A stretch of DNA of 14,601 bases, taken from positions 1 through 14,601 of the forward strand of contig CAYRVF010000124.1 in the NCBI GenBank assembly GCA_964427535.1, read 5' to 3'. The notes beneath the pieces were generated by a model, which ran no database searches, was not told the origin of the DNA, and was given only the letters and a program-made list of their open reading frames with translations. Origin of the DNA: CAYRVF01 sp964427535 (GTDB lineage: Bacteria > Chloroflexota > Ktedonobacteria > Ktedonobacterales > JADMIN01). Both the position numbers and the translations under genes were made by a program. Below, piece by piece: positions 7,643 through 14,219 of the stretch. Within the stretch, counting starts at the first letter, position 1; each line of letters begins with the position of its first letter.

Positions 7643-7700
7643 CGTGGGCGGGTGAACCCACGCCTGTCGGCCGCGGCTGCGGAGCCTGCCTGCGCAGACT
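7643..7700 (+). repeat. Intergenic hairpin repeat B, copy 2
   Basis: CGTGGG (7643-7648) pairs with CCCACG (7657-7662). It is followed by CGCCTG and, at 7683-7695, by AGCCTGCCTGCGC, the 13-base string shared with the inverted copy at 5576-5640. Confidence 0.5.
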
Positions 7701-7770
7701 GGGAGACCTGGGACGCGACACGTCTGCTACACTGAGGTCGTCAGCAGGAGTGGAGCCGGTGTAGCAGCAC

Positions 7771-7808
7771 CTCTCCCCCTACCCCCTCCCCTCCAAGGGG
7801 AGGGGCCG
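7771..7808 (+). repeat. Intergenic palindromic repeat A, copy 2
   Basis: After CTCTCCCCCTA, the arms CCCCTCCCCT (7783-7792) and AGGGGAGGGG (7796-7805) form a perfect ten-base stem around CCA. It lies upstream of the ABC ATPase gene and has no T-run behind it, so it is not a standard terminator. Confidence 0.78.
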
Positions 7809-7965
7809 CTTGTTAGGCGAACGCGCTGGCTGGCATCGGAGGGGACCGCCGAGAGCTAGAGATGAATGCGCTCCTATGGCGTTTCACTCGGGCACAGTCG
7901 CTATGCGGTAGATGTCCCGTTAGCAGAGAAGCCTGAGACACCAGATCATGGAACGAGGGATCAGT

Positions 7966-8901
7966 GTGAGCGATGTCGCGATCCAAACACGGAACCTGAC
8001 ACGCGACTTCTCGACGACGCGCGCGGTGGACGCGCTGACGATGGATGTGCCTCCGGGCATCGTCTTCGGCTTTCTGGGGGCGAACGGCGCCGGGAAGACG
8101 ACCACGATTCACCTGCTCCTAAGCTTGCTAGAGCCTACCAGCGGGACCGCGCACATCCTGGGCATGGATACGCGCACGCAGGGCGACGAGATCCGCGCGC
8201 GCTCGGGGGCGCTGCTGGAATACGCGGGCCTCTACGAGCGCCTCTCGGCGCTGGAGAACCTCGAATTCTTCGGGCGGGTCTGGCATATGCCCCCGGCGGA
8301 ACGACAGGCGCGCGCGAAAGAGCTGCTGACGCACCTGGAGCTGTGGGACCGGCGCGGCGAGCGCGTCGGCGCATGGAGCCGGGGCATGAAGCAGAAGCTG
8401 GCGATCGCGCGCGTGCTGATGCACCGGCCGCAACTGATCTTCCTCGACGAGCCGACCGCCGGTCTAGACCCGGTCGCCGCCGCGGCGCTACGCGATGACC
8501 TGGCCGCGCTGGCCCAGCGTGAAGGCGTGACGGTCTTCCTGACGACGCATAATCTCCCAGAGGCCGAGCGCCTGTGTTCGCTCGTCGGCGTGATCCGCCA
8601 GGGCAAGCTACTCGCCCTGGGCAGCCCAGATGAGCTACGGGCGCAGACCGGCAGCCCACGCGTCGAAGTCGTCGGCGACGGCTTCACACCGCAGGTGCTC
8701 GACATGCTGCGGGCGCGCCCCGAGGTCGCGAGCGTGGAGCAGCAGAACAACCACCTCACGATCAACCTGTGTGAGCAGACGAAGAACGCGCCCCTCGTGC
8801 GCGCGCTCGTCGAGGCAGGCGCGCAGGTGGAGGAAGTGCGGCGCGGGCAGGCCAGCCTTGAAGACGTCTTCTTGACGCTGATGGAGGAGGATGCCCGATG
8901 A
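7966..8901 (+). CDS. ABC transporter ATP-binding protein (exporter type)
   Basis: A 311-residue ATPase that powers the ABC-2 permease encoded directly after it. Walker A is GANGAGKTT at 38-46, the signature is WSRGMKQ at 137-143 (a variant of LSGGQ common in this subfamily), Walker B is LIFLDEP at 157-163, the D-loop is AGLDP, and the switch His is in TTHN at 193-196. The usual Q-loop Gln appears as Glu in LLEYAGLY. The C-terminal 80 residues end in LEDVFLTLMEED, typical of multidrug/antibiotic-type and Nat-like exporters. The GTG start is chosen because GAGGGA lies five bases upstream (7955-7960). An in-frame ATG at 7948 has no ribosome site. The stop overlaps the permease start, so the two are translationally coupled. 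Substrate unknown. Confidence 0.94.
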   Translation: MSDVAIQTRNLTRDFSTTRAVDALTMDVPPGIVFGFLGANGAGKTTTIHLLLSLLEPTSGTAHILGMDTRTQGDEIRARSGALLEYAGLYERLSALENLEFFGRVWHMPPAERQARAKELLTHLELWDRRGERVGAWSRGMKQKLAIARVLMHRPQLIFLDEPTAGLDPVAAAALRDDLAALAQREGVTVFLTTHNLPEAERLCSLVGVIRQGKLLALGSPDELRAQTGSPRVEVVGDGFTPQVLDMLRARPEVASVEQQNNHLTINLCEQTKNAPLVRALVEAGAQVEEVRRGQASLEDVFLTLMEEDAR

Positions 8902-9632
8902 TTGCCGACATCCGGACGGTGATGTGGAAGGAATGGCACGAATACTTCGCGCGCGGGGCGAACCGCGGCCGGGGCGGTGTTGTGATGATCATCGTGCTAC
9001 TGGCCGCCAGCATGATCGCTCCTTTTCGTGCGGGACACATCTGGCTCAGCGTGCCGCTGTTAGTGGTGCTCGTCGATGGCTTCTATCTGCCGCTGACCAT
9101 CACGATCAACGTCATCGCCGATGCGTTTGCTGGTGAGCGCGAGCGGCACACGCTCGAAACGCTGCTCTCAACACGCCTCTCCGATCGCGCCATCCTCTTC
9201 GGCAAAGTTGCCGCTGCCGTCGCGTACGCCTGGGTCGTTGGCGTGCTCGCGGCCATTCTCGGGCTGATCGTCGCGAATCTGGCGAGCAGGACAGGCTCCT
9301 TCACGTTCTATGCGCCCGGGACGGTGATCGGCATCGTCGTCGTCGCGGCGCTCATCGGCGTGCTCGTCGCGAGCCTGGGATGCCTCGTCTCACTGCGAGC
9401 GGGAACCGTCCGTCAGGCGCAGCAGGCGCTTGGGATTGGGCTGGCGGTCGTCATCATCGGGTCGGTCTTCGTCGTGCAGATTCCCACCGTCCAGCAGTTC
9501 GTCGGAGGAGTGCTCGCGCAAGGTGCCGCGACGGCAGCGCTAAGCGTGCTCGCATTCCTTGTCGTGCTCGATGCGCTGCTGCTGCTCGCGGCACTGGCGC
9601 GCTTCCAGCGCTCACGGCTGATCTTGGAGTAG
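8898..9632 (+). CDS. ABC-2 type transporter permease
   Basis: A 244-residue integral membrane protein with about six helices (roughly 26-43, 47-77, 102-128, 139-166, 176-194 and 210-234). Between helices 2 and 3 sits AGERERHTLETLLSTRLSDRAILFGK (written here only as a landmark at 78-103), the conserved coupling stretch of ABC-2 permeases that docks on the ATPase. It starts with ATG inside the ATPase stop (ATGA), so the pair forms one operon and presumably one exporter. At 244 residues it is the short form of the family, without a large outside domain, and it would work as a homodimer. The cargo cannot be deduced. Confidence 0.93.
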   Translation: MIADIRTVMWKEWHEYFARGANRGRGGVVMIIVLLAASMIAPFRAGHIWLSVPLLVVLVDGFYLPLTITINVIADAFAGERERHTLETLLSTRLSDRAILFGKVAAAVAYAWVVGVLAAILGLIVANLASRTGSFTFYAPGTVIGIVVVAALIGVLVASLGCLVSLRAGTVRQAQQALGIGLAVVIIGSVFVVQIPTVQQFVGGVLAQGAATAALSVLAFLVVLDALLLLAALARFQRSRLILE

Positions 9633-9667
9633 GTGTTCGAGCCATTCTCCCCGCCGCCTTGGCAGAA

Positions 9668-9704
9668 CCTCACCCCCTCCCCCTCATCCTTGAGGGAAGG
9701 GGGC
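9668..9704 (+). repeat. Intergenic palindromic repeat A, copy 3
   Basis: CCTCACCCCCTCC leads into CCCCCT (9679-9684), which pairs with AGGGGG (9698-9703) around a partly paired CATCC-TTGA-GGGA centre. It is the first of three copies between the converging permease and 172-residue genes. Confidence 0.75.
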
Positions 9705-9759
9705 GCTGTTTGTGGGTTCATAGCTGATGGTGATGGTTGTGCTGGAGTGAGGATGGGGA

Positions 9760-9796
9760 CCTCACCCCCAGCCCCTCTCCCTGCGGGGAGAGGGGC
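9760..9796 (+). repeat. Intergenic palindromic repeat A, copy 4
   Basis: CCTCACCCCCA is followed by a perfect eleven-base stem, GCCCCTCTCCC (9771-9781) with GGGAGAGGGGC (9786-9796), around TGCG. This is the most regular copy and, as RNA, would be a very stable hairpin. Confidence 0.85.
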
Positions 9797-9839
9797 GATC
9801 GTGGGGCACGCCGATTGCCCAAAGACCACGAACAGAACT

Positions 9840-9878
9840 GCCCCATTCCTTTGCGAGGGAAAGGGGGCTGGGGGTGAG
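9840..9878 (-). repeat. Intergenic palindromic repeat A, copy 5 (inverted)
   Basis: The reverse complement begins CTCACCCCCAGCCCC, the same opening as copy 4, followed by an imperfect stem around CGCA. Copies 4 and 5 face each other over about 120 bases. Confidence 0.78.
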
Positions 9879-9882
9879 ACCG

Positions 9883-10401
9883 CTACGATGCGCGCAGGGC
9901 CCGCAGTGTCTCGTCGATGGAGAGCCAGGTGTGCTGCCGGGCCTGCTGCACGTGTGGGGCTGGTACGCGCGCCTCGATCTCGCCCGCGTGGTCTGCTTCG
10001 CGGGCCAGCCATTCGCGCAGCGCCTCGTCCCAGATGTCTTCGAGACGGCGGCCTTCAGCCTCGGCCACTCGCACCGTCGCCCGCAGCACCGACGGTGAGA
10101 GTGCCCAGCGCGGTGTTCCGGCTGTCGCGCTCCCCAGCGAGTCACCGTCCGCCGCTCCGTGCTCGTGCCGCTGACCTGCTGGGCTAGCGGTGAAGAGCAG
10201 CCTATCCGCCGCCCACGTGGCGCGTAACTCTCCTGAATCTCCGGCACGCGCGAGCGCCGCCGCCTGCCCCGCGCGCGCGACGTTGGGCCGCGATGCCGTC
10301 GTGACACGCGGTTGTCCCTGTTGCCCTTGTTGCTCCACTTGTTTCCGCTCTGTCCGCGCGGCTCGCCGTTGCCGTCGCCCACTCAGCCATGTCCAGTGCA
10401 T
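9883..10401 (-). CDS. Unrecognised protein with a possible ribbon-helix-helix-like C-terminus
   Basis: A 172-residue protein I do not recognise. Residues 1-95 are basic, then Gln/Ala/Gly-rich and low in complexity (SGRRQRRAARTERKQ, QQGQQGQ). Residues 99-135 (WALSPSVLRATVRVAEAEGR, then LEDIWDEALREWLARE) have the strand-helix-helix rhythm of CopG/ParD-type DNA binders, and the end, QHTWLSIDETLRALRA, recalls the tails of antitoxins. This is a pattern impression only. No toxin gene adjoins it. The ATG at 10399-10401 has GGGAGGT at 10407-10413. Longer readings back to 10647 would run through the operator-like palindrome and are less likely. The palindrome at 10450-10465 suggests control by LexA or by the protein itself. 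It converges with the ABC permease gene. Confidence 0.6.
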   Translation of the reverse strand: MHWTWLSGRRQRRAARTERKQVEQQGQQGQPRVTTASRPNVARAGQAAALARAGDSGELRATWAADRLLFTASPAGQRHEHGAADGDSLGSATAGTPRWALSPSVLRATVRVAEAEGRRLEDIWDEALREWLAREADHAGEIEARVPAPHVQQARQHTWLSIDETLRALRAS

Positions 10402-10449
10402 CCGATACCTCCCGTGCTCGCTCCGCGGCGCCGCCAACCGCCGCATGAT

Positions 10450-10465
10450 TAGAACATTCGTTCTA
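10450..10465. promoter_or_regulatory. SOS-box-like operator palindrome
   Basis: TAGAACATTCGTTCTA is a perfect 16-base inverted repeat and contains GAACNNNNGTTC, the LexA site pattern of Gram-positive and green non-sulfur bacteria. A further half-site, TAGAAC, lies at 10471-10476, 21 bases (two helical turns) on, and both half-sites are preceded by ATGAT. Its position 49-64 bases before the start of the 172-residue gene fits a promoter-overlapping operator. Binding by LexA is inferred. Self-regulation by the adjacent gene product is the main alternative. Confidence 0.6.
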
Positions 10466-10499
10466 TGATCTAGAACGGGCGCGCGCAGGAGAAGGTAAC

Positions 10500-10563
10500 C
10501 AGGGCATGCTCCAGCCGGTACTCGCGGGTGTGTCTCGTGACGGGACATGCCCTGAGTTGTCCC
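10500..10563 (+). promoter_or_regulatory. Overlapping inverted repeats in the histidine kinase leader
   Basis: CAGGGCATG (10500-10508) is perfectly complementary to CATGCCCTG (10546-10554), 37 bases apart. GGGACA (10542-10547) pairs with TGTCCC (10558-10563). The two pairings share bases 10546-10547 and are close enough to compete, as in attenuators. Whether this region is transcribed is unknown. Confidence 0.3.
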
Positions 10564-10743
10564 CTGGTCGGGTGGCGGAGACGGCGCGCGCGAGTGCTGG
10601 GTAGCGAAAATGGGCCGTTTGCATCGCTTCTGGCACGAGCGTGGCAATAGTCTCGCACGAGCCTGAAGCTGAGGGGGTCATTTGGCACAGTGGCGAGTGG
10701 GACAACCGCTGCGGCGCCATCTGGGGAGGAAGGATGTAGCGCC

Positions 10744-12078
10744 GTGAGTCTGGTCCCACCGTTCGAGCCTGCGCCAGTCAACCTGGGTTGCGCCGACGAG
10801 GCGTTCACTGAGCACCCAGCGCACGAAGCCACTACGCGCCTGCTGCGCGAGACACTACGCCACCGCGAGCACGAGGTTCACCTCCTCAACACCGCCGTTC
10901 ACGAGCTCTCCGCACAGATCAACGGCGAAGATTTGTACCGCACGTCGCTGGCGCTGGTGCTCCGGCTACTCCCATTCTCGGGCGGGATGCTTTTCACCTA
11001 TGACGACGAACGGTCCCGCATGACGCTGCGCGCGTCGCAAGGGTTCGCGCTCGACGTGGAGGATCGCTTCCGCCAGTGGTCCGTATCCGCCAGCGATGCC
11101 GACCCGCTTTCGCATGCCGTGCGGCACCGGAGCGCGAGCGTGATTACCGCGGCGCGGCACAAGGACTTCGACCGGCTCCGCGATGCACTTGGCCGCCACG
11201 ATATGAACGCGGTCATAGTCAGACCACTGCTCGCACGACAGGAACCCATTGGGGCGCTGCTCGTCTGCACTGCGGCTGAGAGCGGTCCTTTTGGCGATAC
11301 CGATCTGTTGCTGCTCGATCATCTGTGCGACGCCCTCTCGCTGGCGATTGGCGAAGACGTTCATTACGAGCGCAAGCTCGATCGGGTGCGCGCTGAGCTC
11401 ATCTCACTGCTCTCACATGAGCTTCGGACGCCGCTGACATCCATTTTGGGCTTCGCGGAGATATTGGCAGAGGGAGAAGCCGGCGAGCTGACCAGCGAGC
11501 AGCGCAGTTGTATCGAGATTATCGACGCGAGCGCGCAGCGGCTGCACCGGCACGTCGAGAATCTGCTCACGCTGGCGACGCTGCAGAACGGCGCCGAGCC
11601 CGCACGCGTTCTGATGACGAGCCAGCCGGTCGCGCAAGCGTTGCAGGCCGTCGTACAGAGCCACCGGAAGGCGGCAGTCGCGCGCGGCCTCTCCCTGCGA
11701 TTTCGTAGTGAGGGACTCCAGCACGTGCTCGGGAACACGCGCGACATCGAGGCCGTCCTGGGCCACCTCGTCGAGAACGCCGTGAAATTCGCGCCAGTTG
11801 CCGGCCGGATCGAGATTACGGCACGCGCGCTGGACGACACACTGCGGGTCGCCGTCTTTGACGATGGCCCACAGATTCCCGCGAGTGAGCGCACGATGCT
11901 CTTCACGGCGTTCTACCGGACAGCGGCGGCGGCGCGCGACGCGGTGCAGGGCGCGGGACTCGGGCTGGCGATCGCGCGCGGTCTCGTCGAGCGCCTGAGT
12001 GGGCGCATCTGGCTCGAAGACGAGCGCACGGGCGGCAAGCGATTCTGTTTCGAGGTACCACTTTCGGCCCTACAATAG
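10744..12078 (+). CDS. Soluble GAF-domain sensor histidine kinase
   Basis: A 444-residue cytosolic kinase with no membrane segments. An N-terminal helical part with heptad character (about 25-60) leads to a GAF-type sensor domain (about 60-205). Then comes the dimerisation/phosphoacceptor helix with the SHELRTP H-box (His225) and the ATP-binding domain: N-box HLVENAVKFAP, a G1-box DDGPQIP (the usual second Gly is Gln) and a G2-box GAGLGLAIARG. It should autophosphorylate His225 and pass the phosphate to the response regulator encoded 64 bases later. The GTG at 10744 follows GGAGGAAGG (10725-10733). A GTG at 10690 would add 18 residues and is possible. The signal is unknown; a small ligand or redox cue sensed by GAF is the family norm. 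Its leader is long and contains inverted repeats. Confidence 0.93.
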   Translation: MSLVPPFEPAPVNLGCADEAFTEHPAHEATTRLLRETLRHREHEVHLLNTAVHELSAQINGEDLYRTSLALVLRLLPFSGGMLFTYDDERSRMTLRASQGFALDVEDRFRQWSVSASDADPLSHAVRHRSASVITAARHKDFDRLRDALGRHDMNAVIVRPLLARQEPIGALLVCTAAESGPFGDTDLLLLDHLCDALSLAIGEDVHYERKLDRVRAELISLLSHELRTPLTSILGFAEILAEGEAGELTSEQRSCIEIIDASAQRLHRHVENLLTLATLQNGAEPARVLMTSQPVAQALQAVVQSHRKAAVARGLSLRFRSEGLQHVLGNTRDIEAVLGHLVENAVKFAPVAGRIEITARALDDTLRVAVFDDGPQIPASERTMLFTAFYRTAAAARDAVQGAGLGLAIARGLVERLSGRIWLEDERTGGKRFCFEVPLSALQ

Positions 12079-12142
12079 AGCGAGCAGCGCAGCGAGGAGA
12101 TAGACACGGGTGGATGCGGACACACAGAGGGAGGCGCACGAC

Positions 12143-12526
12143 ATGGCGACAGTGCTGATCGTTGACGACGATCCGTTTATCACACGGCTCGTTCGCATGA
12201 AGGTGGAGCAGCTCGGGCACACGGTCGAGACAGCCCGTGACGGCGAGGAAGGGCTGGTGCGCGCCGAGGAGGTTCACCCTGACCTGATCTTGCTCGATCT
12301 GATGATGCCTCGTATGAACGGGCTGGAGATGTGCCGCCGCCTGCGCGCGCGGGACGACGGCAAGCGTGTGCCCGTCGTGATGCTCACGGCGAAGGCCCAG
12401 GAGCGCGACATCGAGGCGGGCTTTGCCGCGGGCGCGACGGACTATCTCATCAAGCCCTTCAGCCCGCGTGAGCTGCAGGCACGGGTGCGCGCGATGCTGG
12501 CCCGTGGCGTGGGGTCGGCGTCGTAG
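12143..12526 (+). CDS. Single-domain response regulator (receiver only)
   Basis: A 127-residue CheY-like receiver with no DNA-binding or enzymatic output domain. The acidic pocket is VDDD at 7-10, the phosphoacceptor is Asp52 in LLDLMMP, the switch Thr82 is in MLTAK, and the conserved Lys104 is in IKPF. The protein ends 22 residues later (about 11 kDa past a complete receiver fold is lacking), so it must act through a protein partner or as a phosphate relay. The ATG at 12143 has AGGGAGG at 12128-12134. An upstream in-frame GTG at 12110 would add 11 residues with no such site. It is 64 bases behind the histidine kinase gene and almost certainly co-transcribed with it. Confidence 0.94.
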   Translation: MATVLIVDDDPFITRLVRMKVEQLGHTVETARDGEEGLVRAEEVHPDLILLDLMMPRMNGLEMCRRLRARDDGKRVPVVMLTAKAQERDIEAGFAAGATDYLIKPFSPRELQARVRAMLARGVGSAS

Positions 12527-12557
12527 GCAGCGCCCCGCCCCAACTCGCTAAGCAGGC

Positions 12558-12594
12558 CCTCACCCCTTCCCCCCTTCCCTTGAGGGAAGGGGCC
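12558..12594 (+). repeat. Intergenic palindromic repeat A, copy 6
   Basis: CCTCACCCCTTCCC leads into the arms CCCCTTCCCT (12571-12580) and AGGGAAGGGG (12583-12592), perfectly complementary around TG. It lies just after the response regulator gene and may end its transcript, though no T-run follows. Confidence 0.8.
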
Positions 12595-12638
12595 GTGAGA
12601 CAAGGGGAGAAGCCAAGGGCGACGGGGCGCGTTTGTAG

Positions 12639-12658
12639 GGGCGAGGCAGATCTCGCCC
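12639..12658. repeat. GGGCGAG/CTCGCCC hairpin between convergent genes
   Basis: GGGCGAG (12639-12645) and CTCGCCC (12652-12658) pair perfectly around GCAGAT, preceded by TTTGTA. This resembles a short dispersed hairpin seen in many cyanobacterial and Chloroflexota genomes. Placed between converging genes it could act as a terminator in both directions. Confidence 0.5.
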
Positions 12659-12704
12659 GCGCCGCTACGCCCTCGCGAACGGCAGTCCGTGGGCTGCTGC
12701 CGCA

Positions 12705-13568
12705 TCACCCGACGAGGTCGGCGAGCATGCTGACCTGATCGAGCTCCGCGATGCAGGGCCAGAAGGTGACTTCATCGGCCCCAACCTCCTCAAACGCCCG
12801 CATCGTCGCCCGCACCGCCTCGGGCGTCGCGGGAAGCGAAGCGGCGAGCTGCTCCGCGCGCGGTCCCAGAAAGCCGTAGTAGTCGCGGATGTAGCGGCCC
12901 GCCTTCTCGCGCGCCTCATCGCCCAGGCCGAAGTAGGAAGCGCCCACGAAGCGCGGCTTCCCCGGACGCCCAAGCTTGCGCCACTCGGCCTCGACGGCGT
13001 CGTAGGACTGGCGGGCCCCCTGCGGCGGCGCTCCTCCGGCGATGTAGCCGTCTCCCCATTGGGCCGCCCGCGCGAGCGCCGCCGGAGAGTAGCCGCCGAT
13101 GAGCACTTCCGGCCCACCCGAGCGTGCAGGCGGAGGGCCAATTGGGCCAACCTGGTCGGAGAACGGCTCGCCAGCCCAGATGCGCCGCATCGTCCGCAGT
13201 TGCCCCTCGAAGCGCCTGCCGCGGTGGTGGATGTCGCGTCCGGTCGCGACGAAATCATCCTCGCGGGCGCCAACCCCCAGGCCGAGGGTCAGTCTGCCAC
13301 CCGAGAGCGCGTCGATGCTCGCGGCCTGTTTCGCCAGCAGCGCGGTATCGCGCAGGGGCGCGAGGAGCACCGAGGTCATCAGTCGCACGCGCGTCGTAAC
13401 TGCGGCAGCGGCTGTAAGGGCCACGAGTGAGTCGTAATTTGGATAGACGACGCGATCGAGCACGCTCAGGCTCGAGAATGGACCCGCGTCAGCGCGTCGC
13501 GCCCACTCCAGAACAAGCGGCCCCGGCGTGCCCGGAATCGTCGACGGCAATCCAATGCTGATCTTCAT
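12705..13568 (-). CDS. LLM-class flavin/F420-dependent oxidoreductase
   Basis: A 287-residue luciferase-like TIM-barrel oxidoreductase. Family marks are KISIGLPSTIPG at 2-13, LDRVVYPNYDSLVALTAAAAVT at about 37-58, the hallmark SIDALSGGRLTLGLGVGARE at 84-103, RRFEGQLRTMRRIWAGEPF at 118-136, and VLIGGYSPAALARAAQWGDG at 155-174. It differs from the FGD-like enzyme at 1757-2746 and belongs to another subgroup. Cofactor choice between F420 and FMN cannot be settled, but the F420-type neighbours favour F420. The ATG at 13566-13568 has GGAGG about five bases upstream (13575-13579). A reading back to 13637 has no ribosome site. It is monocistronic, convergent with the response regulator and divergent from the YciI-like gene. 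Substrate unknown. Confidence 0.92.
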   Translation of the reverse strand: MKISIGLPSTIPGTPGPLVLEWARRADAGPFSSLSVLDRVVYPNYDSLVALTAAAAVTTRVRLMTSVLLAPLRDTALLAKQAASIDALSGGRLTLGLGVGAREDDFVATGRDIHHRGRRFEGQLRTMRRIWAGEPFSDQVGPIGPPPARSGGPEVLIGGYSPAALARAAQWGDGYIAGGAPPQGARQSYDAVEAEWRKLGRPGKPRFVGASYFGLGDEAREKAGRYIRDYYGFLGPRAEQLAASLPATPEAVRATMRAFEEVGADEVTFWPCIAELDQVSMLADLVG

Positions 13569-13831
13569 GGGTATCCTCCGCTGAGAGAACCGGCCCTGCC
13601 GTATGGGCACCTGACAGATGAGCGCCCCCGGCGGCACATGAAGAATCGTAGCACTCGGCTAGGCTAGAAGGCATGAGGAGGATGAGCGGCCCCACATCGT
13701 CTGTTTCGTCATCTGCCGGCCGTCTTGATTCGTCAGGCAGAGCCGAGTACCGTTGCAGAGGAAGGGAGCGGATGTCGACGCCGCCCTGGCGCGGGGGATG
13801 GGCAAGCGCTCCGCAAGAAAGGATGGTGTCT

Positions 13832-14125
13832 ATGCAAAACACCTATGTGGTGCTTTCGGTTGCCGGCCCTCACCGCGATCTGACGAAGGGCGCACGTGAG
13901 CAGCCATATTGGGACGATCACGCGCGGTTTATCGATAACATCACAACAGGCTTCATACTCATGGGTGGCCCGTTCGAGGAAGAAGGCGGGTCCATGCTCA
14001 TTGTTCGCGCAAAGAGTGAGATCGACGTGCGCGAGAAGCTGCGGCCCGACCCGTGGTACACCCACGGCATCCTGAAGCTTCACAGCATACACCACTGGGA
14101 TGTCTTCATCGATGAGAGAGGGTAG
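13832..14125 (+). CDS. YciI-like (YCII domain) protein
   Basis: A 97-residue protein of the YCII family, a small ferredoxin-like fold related to muconolactone isomerase and chlorite-dismutase-like proteins. Some members have dehalogenase-type or sensor roles, most are unknown. Marks: a first strand YVVLSVAGPHRD, WDDHARFID with the conserved His30, GFILMGGPFEEE, SMLIVRAKSEIDVREKL, then the typical DPW at 73-75. The ATG at 13832 is chosen because AAAGGA lies at 13818-13823 and the resulting length equals the usual 95-100 residues. An ATG at 13772 also has a strong purine run (GAGGAAGGGA) and would add 20 residues, so it remains possible. A terminator-like hairpin lies about 95 bases after the stop. 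No functional partner adjoins it. Confidence 0.85.
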   Translation: MQNTYVVLSVAGPHRDLTKGAREQPYWDDHARFIDNITTGFILMGGPFEEEGGSMLIVRAKSEIDVREKLRPDPWYTHGILKLHSIHHWDVFIDERG

Positions 14126-14219
14126 CCGGCGCCGGTGAGAGGCCTGCCGCGGGAGTACAGCGCTCTCGCCCCGATCGTCTGCGGGCATGAGCAGGAATCT
14201 CGACCCGCCAAGAGACGTC

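Larger units (their letters stand above)
7544..7965. other. Divergent gap between the zinc-finger and ABC ATPase genes
   Basis: It holds the minus-strand promoter (7580-7608), a copy of repeat B (7643-7700) and a copy of repeat A (7771-7808). A weak plus-strand extended -10, TGCTACACT (7725-7733), could serve the ABC genes but has no matching -35. A 24-codon frame starting at 7862 has no support as a gene. Confidence 0.5.
10402..10743. other. Divergent regulatory gap between the 172-residue gene and the histidine kinase gene
   Basis: No gene is seen here. The gap has an AT-rich island at 10445-10476 inside GC-rich DNA, carrying the operator-like palindrome, a plus-strand -10 candidate TATGAT (10464-10469) and a minus-strand -10 candidate TCTAAT (10448-10453), neither with a good -35. 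To the right lie inverted repeats (10500-10563). Frames of 18 and about 32 codons in the leader have no support as genes. Confidence 0.55.

Noticed and set aside
7862..7936. 24-codon small ORF ahead of the ABC ATPase
   Set aside because: No ribosome site, no similarity, and the length is well within chance.
8232..8939. 235-codon minus-strand frame
   Set aside because: It is the reverse-complement shadow of the ABC ATPase, rich in Ser/Arg with no motif.
9668..9878. CRISPR-like array
   Set aside because: The copies differ in stem sequence, spacing (about 55 and 43 bases between units) and orientation, and no cas gene is present.
10505..10660. Two short plus-strand ORFs (about 32 and 18 codons) in the kinase leader
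   Set aside because: The ribosome sites are weak or badly spaced and the products are featureless. Kept only as possible leader peptides, not called.
12571..12592. Standard rho-independent terminator after the response regulator
   Set aside because: The stem is perfect but no T-run follows, and the same structure occurs at sites that are not gene ends, so it is listed as a repeat.
13724..13760. Plus-strand promoter TTGATT, 17 bases, TACCGT before the YciI-like gene
   Set aside because: The -10 matches only three of six consensus bases, too weak to call.
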